A stretch of DNA of 64,000 nt from assembly GCA_964019135.1 (NCBI GenBank), contig OZ025260.1, positions 29,196,254-29,260,253 on the forward strand, in the 5' to 3' direction. This DNA is from Arenicola marina. Its lineage: Eukaryota > Annelida > Polychaeta > Arenicolidae. The notes beneath the pieces were generated by a model, which did not search any database, was not told the DNA's origin, and worked only from the letters and a program-made list of their open reading frames with translations. Positions 15,001-28,700 of this stretch are shown in pieces; position 1 is the stretch's first letter; the number at the start of each line of letters is the position of its first letter. The translations under genes were made by a program, and so were the position numbers.

Positions 15001-16795
15001 TCTTGTGACTGTCATGTATCACCTGATTGTTGGAAAGCCCTTCTTGTGACTGTCATGTATCACCTGATTGTTGGAAAGCTCTTCTTGTGACTGTCATGTA
15101 TCACCTGATTGTTGGAAAGCCCTCCTTGTGACTGTCATGTATCACCGGGTTGTTGAAAAGCCCTTCTTGTGACTGTCATGTATCACCTGATTGTTGGAAA
15201 GCCCTCCTTGTGACTGTCATGTATCACCTGATTGTTGAAAAACCCTTCTTGTGACTGTCATGTATCACCTGATTGTTGAAAAGCCCTTCTTGTGACTGTC
15301 ATGTATCACCTGATTGTTGGAAAGCCCTCCTTGTGACTGTCGTGTATTACCTGATTGTTGGAAAGCCCTCCTTGTGACTGTCATGTATCACCTGATTGTT
15401 GGAAAGCCCTCCTTGTGACTGTCATGTATCACCTGATTGTTGAAAAGCCCTTCTTGTGACTGTCAAGTATCACCTGATTGTTAGAAATCCCTCCTTGTGA
15501 CTGTCATGTATCACCTGATTGTTGAAAAGCTCTTCTTGTGACTGTCATGTATCACCTGATTGTTGAAAAGCCCTTCTTGTGACTGTCATGTATCACCTGA
15601 TTGTTGGAAAGCCCTCCTTGTGACTGTCATGTATCACCTGATTGTTGGAAAGCCCTCCTTGTGACTCATGTATCACCTGATTGTTGGAAAGCCCTCCTTG
15701 TGACTGTCATGTATCACCTGATTGTTAAAAAGCCCTCCTTGTGACTATCATGTATTACCTGATTGTTGGAAAGCCCCCCTTGTGACTGTCATGTATCACC
15801 TAATTGTTGAAAAGCCCTCCTTGTGACTGTCATGTATCACCTGATTGTTGGAAAGCCCTCCTTGTGACTGTCATGTATCACCTGATTGTTGAAAAGCCCT
15901 TCTTGTGACTGTCAAGTATCACCTGATTGTTAGAAAGCCCTCCTTGTGACTGTCATGTATCACCTGATTGTTGAAAAGCTCTTCTTGTGACTGTCATGTA
16001 TCACCTGCTTGTTGAAAAGCCCTTCTTGTGACTGTCATGTATCACCTGATTGTTGGAAAGCCCTCCTTGTGACTGTCATGTATCACCTGATTGTTGGAAA
16101 GCCCTCCTTGTGACTCATGTATCACCTGATTGTTGGAAAGCCCTCCTTGTGACTGTCATGTATCACCTGATTGTTGGAAAGCCCTATCTGTGACTGTCAT
16201 GTATCACCTGATTGTTGAAAAGCCCTTCTTGTGACTGTCATGTATCACCTGATTGTTGGAAAGCCCTACTTGTGACTGTCATGTATCACCTGATTGTTGG
16301 AAAGCCCTCTTTGTGACTGTCATGTATCACCTGATTGTTGGAAAGCTTTTCTTGTGACTGCCATGTATCACCTGATTGTTGGAAAGCCCTTCTTGTGACT
16401 GTCATGTATCACTTGATTGTTGGAAAGCCCTCCTTGTGACTGTCATGTATCACCTGATTGTTGAAAAGCCCTTCTTGGGACTGTCATGTATCACTTGATT
16501 GTTGCAAAGCCCTCAGTGTGATTGTCATGTATCACTTAATTGTTGAAAAGCCCTCCGTGTGACTGTCATGTATCACCTGATTGTTGGAAAGCCCTTCTTG
16601 TGACTGTCATGTATCACCTGATTGTTGGAAAGCCTTTCTTGTGACTGTCATGTATCACTTGATTGTTGCAAAGCCCTCAGTGTGATTGTCATGTATCACT
16701 TAATTGTTGAAAAGCCCTCCGTGTGACTGTCATGTATCACCTGATTGTTGGAAAGCCCTTCTTGTGACTGTCATGTATCACCTGATTTGTTGAAA
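1..16795. repeat. 11,805-bp higher-order duplication within the 41-bp array (two ~5-kb copies)
   Basis: Positions 1 to about 4990 recur at 11806 to about 16795 with a constant offset of 11,805 bp. Rare variants matched at that offset include: ccctcag at 1382/13187 and 4705/16510; the 39-bp units at 3857/15662 and 4306/16111; and matching open frames at 1946/13751. A few point differences exist (for example catcacctga versus caccgggttg near 15145, and agcccctctt versus agcccttctt near 2125/13930). The copies part near 4990/16795, where 4990 continues with ...gcccttcttgtcactg and 16795 has a tgatttgttg unit first. Confidence 0.9.
5000..13600. repeat. 4,303-bp tandem duplication (two copies) inside the 41-bp array
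   Basis: The segment from about 5000 to 9300 is repeated immediately as about 9303 to 13600 with an offset of exactly 4303 bp. Markers are ccctacatg at 7532/11835, ccctcag at 6425/10728 and 8884/13187, and the identical 61-residue frames at 5350/9653. 4303 is 105 units of 41 bp minus 2. I could see almost no differences between the two copies, which implies a recent event. Confidence 0.9.
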
Positions 16796-16799
16796 AGCC

Positions 16800-19700
16800 C
16801 TCCTTGTGACTGTCATGTATCACCTGATTGTTGGAAAGCCCTTCTTGTCACTGTCATGTATCACCTGATTGTTGGAAAACCTTTCTTGTGACTCTCATGT
16901 ATCACCTGATTGTTGGAAAGCCCTACTTGTTACTGTCATGTATCACCTGATTGTTGAAAAACCCTTCTTGTGACTGTCATGTATCACCTGATTGTTGGAA
17001 GGCCCTCCTTGTGACTGTCATGTATCACCTGATTGTTGAAAAGCCCTTCTTGTGACTGTCATATATCACCTGATTTGTTGAAAAGCCCTTCTTGTGACTG
17101 TCATGTATCACCTGATTGTTGGAAAGCCCTCCTTGTGACCGTCATGTATCACCTGATTGTTAGAAAAGCCTTACTTGTGACTGTCATGTATCACTTGATT
17201 GTTGAAAAGCCTTTCTTGTGACTGTCATGTAGCACCTGATTTGTTGAAACGCCCTTCTTGTGACTGTCATGTATCACCTGATTGTTGGAAAACCCTCCTT
17301 GTGACTGTCATGTATCACCTGATTGTTGAAAAGCTCTTCTTGTGACTGTCCTGTAGCACGTGATTTGTTGAAAAGCCCTTCTTGTGACTGTCATGTATCA
17401 TCTGATTGTTGGAAAGCCCTCCTTGTGACTGTCATGTATCACCTGATTGTTGGAAAACCCTTCTTGTGACTCTCATGTATCACATGATTGTTGCAAAGCC
17501 CTACTTGTGACTGTCATGTATCACCTGATTGTTGAAAAGCCCTCCTTGTGACTGTCATGTATCACCTGATTGTTAAAAACGCCCTTCTTGTGACTGTCAT
17601 GTATCACCTGATTGTTGGAAAGCCCTCCGTGTGACTGTCATGTATCACCTGATTGTTGAAAAGCCCTTCTTGTGACTGTCATGTATCACCTGATTGTTGG
17701 AAAGCCCTTCTTGTGACTGTCATGTATCACCTGATTGTTGGAAAGCCCTTCTTGTGACTGTCATGTATCACCTGATTGTTGGAAAGCCCTCCTTGTGACT
17801 GTCATGTATTACCTGATTGTTGAAAAGCCCTTCTTGTGACTGTCATGTATCACCTGATTGTTGGAAAGCCCTCCTTGTGACTGTCATGTATCACCTGATT
17901 GTTGAAAAACCCTTCTTGTGACTGTCATGTATCACCTGATTGTTGAAAAGCCCTTCTTGTGACTGTCATGTATCACCTGATTGATGGAAAGCCCTCCTTG
18001 TGACTGTCATGTATTACCTGATTGTTGGAAAGCCCTCCTTGTGACTGTCATGTATCACCTGATTGTTGAAAAGCCCTTCTTGTGACTGTCAAGTATCACC
18101 TGATTGTCAGAAAGCCCTCTTGTGACTGTCATGTATCACCTGATTGTTGAAAAGCTCTTCTTGTGACTGTCATGTATCACCTGATTGTTGAAAAGCCCTT
18201 CTTGTGACTGTCATGTATCACCTGATTGTTGGAAAGCCCTTCTTGTGACTGTCATGTATCACCTGATTGTTGGAAAGCTCTTCTTGTGACTGTCATGTAT
18301 CACCTGATTGTTGGAAAGCCCTCCTTGTGACTGTCATGTATCACCTGATTGTTGAAAAGCCCTTCTTGTGACTGTCATGTATCACCTGATTGTTGGAAAG
18401 CCCTCCTTGTGACTGTCATGTATCACCTGATTGTTGAAAAACCCTTCTTGTGACTGTCATGTATCACCTGATTGTTGAAAAGCCCTTCTTGTGACTGTCA
18501 TGTATCACCTGATTGTTGGAAAGCCCTCCTTGTAACTGTCGTGTATTACCTGATTGTTGGAAAGCCCTCCTTGTGACTGTCATGTATCACCTGATTGTTG
18601 GAAAGCCCTCCTGGTGACTGTCATGTATCACCTGATTGTTGAAAAGCCCTTCTTGTGACTGTCAAGTATCACCTGATTGTTAGAAATCCCTCCTTGTGAC
18701 TGTCATGTATCACCTGATTGTTGAAAAGCTCTTCTTGTGACTGTCATGTATCACCTGATTGTTGAAAAGCCCTTCTTGTGACTGTCATGTATCACTTGAT
18801 TGTTGGAAAGCCCTCCTTGTGACTGTCATGTATCACCTGATTGGTGGAAAGCCCTCCTTGTGACTCATGTATCACCTGATTGTTGGAAAGCCCTCCTTGT
18901 GACTGTCATGTATCACCTGATTGTTAAAAAGCCCTCCTTGTGACTATCATGTATCACCTGATTGTTGGAAAGCCCTCCTTGTGACTGTCATGTATCACCT
19001 GATTGTTGGAAAGCCCTCCTTGTGACCGTCATGTATCACCTGATTGTTGGAAAGCCCTCCTTGTGACTGTCATGTATCACCTGATTGTTGAAAAGCCCTT
19101 CTTGTGACTGTCATGTATCACCTGATTGTTAGAAAGCCCTCCTTGTGACTGTCATGTATCACCTGATTGTTGAAAAGCTCTTTTTGTGACTGTCATGTAT
19201 CACCTGATTGTTGAAAAGCCCTTCTTGTGACTGTCATGTATCACCTGATTGTTGGAAAGCCCTCCTTGTGACTGTCATGTATCACCTGATTGTTGGAAAG
19301 CCCTCCTTGTGACTCATGTATCACCTGATTGTTGGAAAGCCCTCCTTGTGACTGTCATGTATCACCTGATTGTTAAAAAGCCCTCCTTGTGACTATCATG
19401 TATCACCTGATTGTTGGAAAGCCCTCCTTGTGACTGTCATGTATCACCTGATTGTTGGAAAGCCCTCCTTGTGACTGTCATGTATCACCTGATTATTGGA
19501 AAGCCCTCCTTGTGACTGTCATGTATCACCTGATTGTTGAAAAGCTCTTCTTGTGACTGTCATGTATCACCTGATTGTTGAAAAGCCCTTCTTGTGACTG
19601 TCATGTATCACCTGATTGTTGGAAAGCCCTTCTTGTGACTGTCATGTATCACCTGATTGTTGGAAAGCTCTTCTTGTGACTGTCATGTATCACCTGATTG

Positions 19701-22700
19701 TTGGAAAGCCCTCCTTGTGACTGTCATGTATTACCTGATTGTTGAAAAGCTCTTCTTGTGACTGTCATGTATCACCTGATTGTTGGAAAGCCCTCCTTGT
19801 GACTGTCATGTATCACCTGATTGTTGAAAAGCCCTTCTTGTGACTGTCATGTATCACCTGATTGTTGGAAAGCCCTCCTTGTGACTGTCATGTATCACCT
19901 GATTGTTGAAAAACCCTTCTTGTGACTGTCATGTATCACCTGATTGTTGAAAAGCCCTTCTTGTGACTGTCATGTATCACCTGATTGTTGGAAAGCCCTC
20001 CTTGTGACTGTCGTGTATTACCTGATTGTTGGAAAGCCCTCCTTGTGACTGTCATGTATCACCTGATTGTTGGAAAGCCCTCCTTGTGACTGTCATGTAT
20101 CACCTGAGTGTTGAAAAGCCCTTCTTGTGACTGTCAAGTATCACCTGATTGTTAGAAATCCCTCCCTGTGACTGTCATGTATCACCTGATTGTTGAAAAG
20201 CTCTTCTTGTGACTGTCATGTATCACCTGATTGTTGAAAAGCCCTTCTTGTGACTGTCATGTATCACCTGATTGTTGGAAAGCCCTCCTTGTGACTGTCA
20301 TGTATCACCTGATTGTTGGAAAGCCCTCCTTGTGACTCATGTATCACCTGATTGTTGGAAAGCCCTCCTTGTGACTGTCATGTATCACCTGATTGTTAAA
20401 AAGCCCTCCTTGTGACTATCATGTATCACCTGATTGTTGGAAAGCCCTCCTTGTGACTGTCATGTATCACCTGATTGTTGGAAAGCCCTCCTTGTGACTG
20501 TCATGTATCACCTGATTGTTGGAAAGCCCTCCTTGTGACTGTCATGTATCACCTGATTGTTGAAAAGCCCTTCTTGTGACTGTCAAGTATCACCTGAGTG
20601 TTAGAAAGCCCTCCTTGTGACTGTCATGTATCACCTGATTGTTGAAAAGCTCTTCTTGTGACTGTCATGTATCACCTGATTGTTGAAAAGCCCTTCTTGT
20701 GACTGTCATGTATCACCTGATTGTTGGAAAGCCCGCCTTGTGACTGTCATGTATCACCTGATTGTTGAAAAGCCCCCCTTGTGACTCATGTATCACCTGA
20801 TTGTTGGAAAGCCCTCCTTGTGACTGTCATGTATCACCTGATTGTTGAAAAGCCCTTCTTGTGACTGTCATGTATCACCTGATTGTTGAAAAGCCCCCCT
20901 TGTGACTGTCATGTATCACCTGATTGTTGAAAAGCCCCCCTTGTGACTGTCATGTATCACCTGATTGTTGAAAAGCCCTCCTTGTGACTGTCATGTATCA
21001 CCTGATTGTTGAAAAGCCCCCCTTGTGACTGTCATGTATCACCTGATTGTTGGAAAGCCCTCCTTGTGACTGTCATGTATCACCTGATTGTTGAAAAGCC
21101 CGTCTTGTGACTGTCATGTATCACCTGATTGTTGGAAAGCCCTTCTTGTGACTGTCATGTATCACCTGATTGTTGGAAAGCTCTTCTTGTGACTGTCATG
21201 TATCACCTGATTGTTGGAAAGCCCTCCTTGTGACTGTCATGTATCACCTGATTGTTGAAAAGCCCTTCTTGTGACTGTCATGTATCACCTGATTGTTGGA
21301 AAGCCCTCCTTGTGACTGTCAGGTATCACCTGATTGTTGAAAAACCCTTCTTGTGACTGTCATGTATCACCTGATTGTTGAAAAGCCCTTCTTGTGACTG
21401 TCATGTATCACCTGATTGTTGGAAAGCCCTCCTTGTGACTGTCATGTATCACCTGATTGTTGGAAAGCCCTCCTTGTGACTGTCATGTATCACCTGATTG
21501 TTTAAAAGCCCTTCTTGTGACTGTCAAGTATCACCTGATTGTTAGAAATCCCTCCTTGTGACTGTCATGTATCACCTGATTGTTGAAAAGCTCTTCTTGT
21601 GACTGTCATGTATCACCTGATTGTTGAAAAGCCCTTCTTGTGACTGTCATGTATCACCTGATTGTTGGAAAGCCCTCCTTGTGACTCATGTATCACCTGA
21701 TTGTTGGAAAGCCCTCCTTGTGACTGTCATGTATCACCTGATTGTTAAAAAGCCCTCCTTGTGACTATCATGTATCACCTGATTGTTGGAAAGCCCTCCT
21801 TGTGACTGTCATGTATCACCTGATTGTTGGAAAGCCCTTCTTGTGACTGTCAAGTATCACCTGATTGTTAGAAAGCCCTCCTTGTGACTGTCATGTATCA
21901 CCTGATTGTTGAAAAGCTCTTCTTGTGACTGTCATGTATCACCTGATTGTTGGAAAGCCCTCCTTGTGACTGTCATGTATCACCTGATTGTTGGAAAGCC
22001 CTCCTTGTGACTCATGTATCACCTGATTGTTGGAAAGCCCTCCTTGTGACTGTCATGTATCACCTGATTGTTAAAAAGCCCTCCTTGTGACTATCATGTA
22101 TCACCTGATTGTTGGAAAGCCCTCCTTGTGACTGTCATGTATCACCTGATTGTTGGAAAGCCCTCCTTGTGACTGTCATGTATCACCTGATTATTGGAAA
22201 GCCCTCCTTGTGACTGTCATGTATCACCTGATTGTTGAAAAGCTCTTCTTGTGACTGTCATGTATCACCTGATTGTTGAAAAGCCCTTCTTGTGACTGTC
22301 ATGTATCACCTGATTGTTGGAAAGCCCTTCTTGTGACTGTCATGTATCACCTGATTGTTGGAAAGCTCTTCTTGTGACTGTCATGTATCACCTGATTGTT
22401 GGAAAGCCCTTCTTGTGACTGTCATGTATCACCTGATTGTTGGAAAGCCCTACTTGTGACTGTCATGTATCACCTGATTGTTGAAAAGCCCTCCTTGTGA
22501 CTGTCATGTATCACCTGATTGTTGGAAAGCCCTACTTGTGACTGTCATGTATCACCTGATTGTTGGAAAGCCCTCCTTGTGACTGTCATGTATCACCTGA
22601 TTGTTGGAAAGCTTTTCTTGTGACTGCCATGTATCACCTGATTGTTGGAAAGCCCTTCTTGTGACTGTCATGTATCACTTGATTGTTGGAAAGCCCTCCT

Positions 22701-25700
22701 TGTGACTGTCATGTATCACCTGATTGTTGAAAAGCCCTTCTCGGGACTGTCATGTATCACTTGATTGTTGCAAAGCCCTCAGTGTGATTGTCATGTATCA
22801 CTTAATTGTTGAAAAGCCCTCCGTGTGACTGTCATGTATCACCTGATTGTTGGAAAGCCCTTCTTGTGACTGTCATGTATCACCTGATTGTTGGAAAGCC
22901 TTTCTTGTGACTGTCATGTATCACTTGATTGTTGCAAAGCCCTCAGTGTGATTGTCATGTATCACTTAATTGTTGAAAAGCCCTCCTTGTGACTGTCATG
23001 TATCACCTGATTTGTTGAAAAGCCCTCCTTGTGACTGTCATGTATCACCTGATTGTTGGAAAGCCCTTCTTGTCACTGTCATGTATCACCTGATTGTTGG
23101 AAAACCTTTCTTGTGACTCTCATGTATCACCTGATTGTTGGAAAGCCCTACTTGTTACTGTCATGTATCACCTGATTGTTGAAAAGCCCTTCTTGTGACT
23201 GTCATGTATCACCTGATTGTTGGAAGGCCCTCCTTGTGACTGTCATGTATCACCTGATTGTTGAAAAGCCCTTCTTGTGACTGTCATATATCACCTGATT
23301 TGTTGAAAAGCCCTTCTTGTGACTGTCATGTACCACCTGATTGTTGGAAAGCCCTCATTGTGACCGTCATGTATCACCTGATTGTTAGAAAAGCCTTACT
23401 TGTGACTGTCATGTATCACTTGATTGTTGAAAAGCCCTTCTTGTGACTGTCATGTAGCACCTGATTTGTTGAAACGCCCTTCTTGTGACTGTCATGTATC
23501 ACCTGATTGTTGGAAAGCCCTCCTTGTGACTGTCATGTATCACCTGATTGTTGAAAAGCTCTTCTTGTGACTGTCCTGTAGCACGTGATTTGTTGAAAAG
23601 CCCTTCTTGTGACTGTCATGTATCACCTGATTGTTGGAAAGCCCTCCTTGTGACTGTCATGTATCACCTGATTGTTGGAAAACCCTTCTTGTGACTCTCA
23701 TGTATCACATGATTGTTGCAAAGCCCTACTTGTGACTGTCATGTATCACCTGATTGTTGAAAAGCCCTCCTTGTGACTGTCATGTATCACCTGATTGTTA
23801 AAAACGCCCTTCCTGTGACTGTCATGTATCACCTGATTGTTGGAAAGCCCTCCGTGTGACTGTCATGTATCACCTGATTGTTGAAAAGCCCTTCTTGTGA
23901 CTGTCATGTATCACCTGATTGTTGGAAAGCCTTTCTTGTGACTGTCATGTATCACCTGATTGTTGGAAAGCCCTTCTTGTGACTGTCATGTATCACCTGA
24001 TTGTTGGAAAGCCCTCCTTGTGACTGTCATGTATTACCTGATTGTTGAAAAGCCCTTCTTGTGACTGTCATGTATCACCTAATTGTTGGAAAGCCCTCCT
24101 TGTGACTGTCATGTATCACCTGATTGTTGAAAAACCCTTCTTGTGACTGTCATGTATCACCTGATTGTTGAAAAGCCCTTCTTGTGACTGTCATGTATCA
24201 CCTGATTGATGGAAAGCCCTCCTTGTGACTGTCATGTATTACCTGATTGTTGGAAAGCCCTCCTTGTGACTGTCATGTATCACCTGATTGTTGAAAAGCC
24301 CTTCTTGTGACTGTCAAGTATCACCTGATTGTCAGAAAGCCCTCTTGTGACTGTCATGTATCACCTGATTGTTGAAAAGCTCTTCTTGTGACTGTCATGT
24401 ATCACCTGATTGTTGAAAAGCCCTTCTTGTGACTGTCATGTATCACCTGATTGTTGGAAAGCCCTTCTTGTGACTGTCATGTATCACCTGATTGTTGGAA
24501 AGCTCTTCTTGTGACTGTCATGTATCACCTGATTGTTGGAAAGCCCTCCTTGTGACTGTCATGTATCACCTGATTGTTGAAAAGCCCTTCTTGTGACTGT
24601 CATGTATCACCTGATTGTTGGAAAGCCCTCCTTGTGACTGTCATGTATCACCTGATTGTTGAAAAACCCTTCTTGTGACTGTCATGTATCACCTGATTGT
24701 TGAAAAGCCCTTCTTGTGACTGTCATGTATCACCTGATTGTTGGAAAGCCCTCCTTGTAACTGTCGTGTATTACCTGATTGTTGGAAAGCCCTCCTTGTG
24801 ACTGTCATGTATCACCTGATTGTTGGAAAGCCCTCCTTGTGACTGTCATGTATCACCTGATTGTTGAAAAGCCCTTCTTGTGACTGTCAAGTATCACCTG
24901 ATTGTTAGAAATCCCTCCTTGTGACTGTCATGTATCACCTGATTGTTGAAAAGCTCTTCTTGTGACTGTCATGTATCACCTGATTGTTGAAAAGCCCTTC
25001 TTGTGACTGTCATGTATCACCTGATTGTTGGAAAGCCCTCCTTGTGACTGTCATGTATCACCTGATTGTTGGAAAGCCCTCCTTGTGACTCATGTATCAC
25101 CTGATTGTTGGAAAGCCCTCCTTGTGACTGTCATGTATCACCTGATTGTTAAAAAGCCCTCCTTGTGACTATCATGTATCACCTGATTGTTGGAAAGCCC
25201 TCCTTGTGACTGTCATGTATCACCTGATTGTTGGAAAGCCCTCCTTATGACTGTCATGTATCACCTGATTGTTGGAAAGCCCTCCTTGTGACTGTCATGT
25301 ATCACCTGATTGTTGAAAAGCCCTTCTTGTGACTGTCAAGTATCACCTGATTGTTAGAAAGCCCTCCTTGTGACTGTCATGTATCACCTGATTGTTGAAA
25401 AGCTCTTTTTGTGACTGTCATGTATCACCTGATTGTTGAAAAGCCCTTCTTGTGACTGTCATGTATCACCTGATTGTTGGAAAGCCCTCCTTGTGACTGT
25501 CATGTATCACCTGATTGTTGGAAAGCCCTCCTTGTGACTCATGTATCACCTGATTGTTGGAAAGCCCTCCTTGTGACTGTCATGTATCACCTGATTGTTA
25601 AAAAGCCCTCCTTGTGACTATCATGTATCACCTGATTGTTGGAAAGCCCTCCTTGTGACTGTCATGTATCACCTGATTGTTGGAAAGCCCTCCTTGTGAC

Positions 25701-28700
25701 TGTCATGTATCACCTGATTATTGGAAAGCCCTCCTTGTGACTGTCATGTATCACCTGATTGTTGAAAAGCTCTTCTTGTGACTGTCATGTATCACCTGAT
25801 TGTTGAAAAGCCCTTCTTGTGACTGTCATGTATCACCTGATTGTTGGAAAGCCCTTCTTGTGACTGTCATGTATCACCTGATTGTTGGAAAGCTCTTCTT
25901 GTGACTGTCATGTATCACCTGATTGTTGGAAAGCCCTCCTTGTGACTGTCATGTATCACCTGATTGTTGAAAAGCTCTTCTTGTGACTGTCATGTATCAC
26001 CTGATTGTTGGAAAGCCCTCCTTGTGACTGTCATGTATCACCTGATTGTTGAAAAGCCCTTCTTGTGACTGTCATGTATCACCTGATTGTTGGAAAGCCC
26101 TCCTTGTGACTGTCATGTATCACCTGATTGTTGAAAAACCCTTCTTGTGACTGTCATGTATCACCTGATTGTTGAAAAGCCCTTCTTGTGACTGTCATGT
26201 ATCACCTGATTGTTGGAAAGCCCTCCTTGTGACTGTCGTGTATTACCTGATTGTTGGAAGGCCCTCCTTGTGACTGTCATGTATCACCTGATTGTTGGAA
26301 AGCCCTCCTTGTGACTGTCATGTATCACCTGAGTGTTGAAAAGCCCTTCTTGTGACTGTCAAGTATCACCTGATTGTTGGAAATCCCTCCTTGTGACTGT
26401 CATGTATCACCTGATTGTTGAAAAGCTCTTCTTGTGACTGTCATGTATCACCTGATTGTTGAAAAGCCCTTCTTGTGACTGTCATGTATCACCTGATTGT
26501 TGGAAAGCCCTCCTTGTGACTGTCATGTATCACCTGATTGTTGGAAAGCCCTCCTTGTGACTGTCATGTATCACCTGATTGTTAAAAAGCCCTCCTTGTG
26601 ACTATCACGTATCACCTGATTGTTGGAAAGCCCTCCTTGTGACTGTCATGTATCACCTGATTGTTGGAAAGCCCTCCTTGTGACTATCATGTATCACCTG
26701 ATTGTTGGAAAGCCCTCCTTGTGACTGTCATGTATCACCTGATTGTTGAAAAGCCCTTCTTGTGACTGTCAAGTATCACCTGATTGTTAGAAAGCCCTCC
26801 TTGTGACTGTCATGTATCACCTGATTGTTGAAAAGCTCTTCTTGTGACTGTCATGTATCACCTGATTGTTGAAAAGCCCTTCTTGTGACTGTCATGTATC
26901 ACCTGATTGTTGGAAAGCCCTCCTTGTGACTGTCATGTATCACCTGATTGTTGGACAGCCCTCCTTGTGACTGTCATGTATCACCTGATTGTTGGAAAGC
27001 CCTCCTTGTGACTCATGTATCACCTGATTGTTGGAAAGCCCTCCTTGTGACTGTCATGTATCACCTGATTGTTAAAAAGCCCTCCTTGTGACTATCATGT
27101 ATCACCTGATTGTTGGAAAGCCCTCCTTGTGACTGTCATGTATCACCTGATTGTTGAAAAGCCCTCCTTGTGACTGTCATGTATCACCTGATTGTTGAAA
27201 AGCCCCCCTTGTGACTGTCATGTATCACCTGATTGTTGGAAAGCTCTTCTTGTGACTGTCATGTATCACCTGATTGTTGGAAAGCCCTTCTTGTGACTGT
27301 CATGTATCACCTGATTGTTGGAAAGCCCTACTTGTGACTGTCATGTATCACCTGATTGTTGAAAAGCCCTTCTTGTGACTGTCATGTATCACCTGATTGT
27401 TGGAAAGCCTTACTTGTTACTGTCATGTATCACCTGATTGTTGGAAAGCCCTCCTTGTGACTGTCATGTATCACCTGATTGTTGGAAAGCTTTTCTTGTG
27501 ACTGCCATGTATCACCTGATTGTTGGAAAGCCCTTCTTGTGACTGTCATGTATCACTTGATTGTTGGAAAGCCCTCCTTGTGACTGTCATGTATCACCTG
27601 ATTGTTGAAAAGCCCTTCTTGGGACTGTCATGTATCACTTGATTGTTGCAAAGCCCTCAGTGTGATTGTCATGTATCACTTAATTGTTGAAAAGCCCTCC
27701 GTGTGACTGTCATGTATCACCTGATTGTTGGAAAGCCCTTCTTGTGACTGTCATGTATCACCTGATTGTTGGAAAGCCTTTCTTGTGACTGTCATGTATC
27801 ACTTGATTGTTGCAAAGCCCTCAGTGTGATTGTCATGTATCACTTAATTGTTGAAAAGCCCTCCGTGTGACTGTCATGTATCACCTGATTGTTGGAAAGC
27901 CCTTCTTGTGACTGTCATGTATCACCTGATTTGTTGAAAAGCCCTCCTTGTGACTGTCATGTATCACCTGATTGTTGGAAAGCCCTTCTTTTCACTGTCA
28001 TGTATCACCTGATTGTTGGAAAGCCCTACTTGTTACTGTCATGTATCACCTGATTGTTGAAAAGCCCTTCTTGTGACTGTCATGTATCACCTGATTGTTG
28101 GAAGGCCCTCCTTGTGACTGTCATGTATCACCTGATTGTTGAAAAGCCCTTCTTGTGACTGTCATATATCACCTGATTTGTTGAAAAGCCCTTCTTGTGA
28201 CTGTCATGTACCACCTGATTGTTGGAAAGCCCTCCTTGTGACCGTCATGTATCACCTGATTGTTAGAAAAGCCTTACTTGTGACTGTCATGTATCACTTG
28301 ATTGTTGAAAAGCCCTTCTTGTGACTGTCATGTAGCACCTGATTTGTTGAAACGCCCTTCTTGTGACTGTCATGTATCACCTGATTGTTGGAAAGCCCTC
28401 CTTGTGACTGTCATGTATCACCTGATTGTTGAAAAGCTCTTCTTGTGACTGTCCTGTAGCACGTGATTTGTTGAAAAGCCCTTCTTGTGACTGTCATGTA
28501 TCACCTGATTGTTGGAAAGCCCTCCTTGTGACTGTCATGTATCACCTGATTGTTGGAAAACCCTTCTTGTGACTCTCATGTATCACATGATTGTTGCAAA
28601 GCCCTACTTGTGACTGTCATGTATCACCTGATTGTTGGAAAGCCCTCCTTGTGACTGTCATGTATCACCTGATTGTTAAAAACGCCCTTCCTGTGACTGC

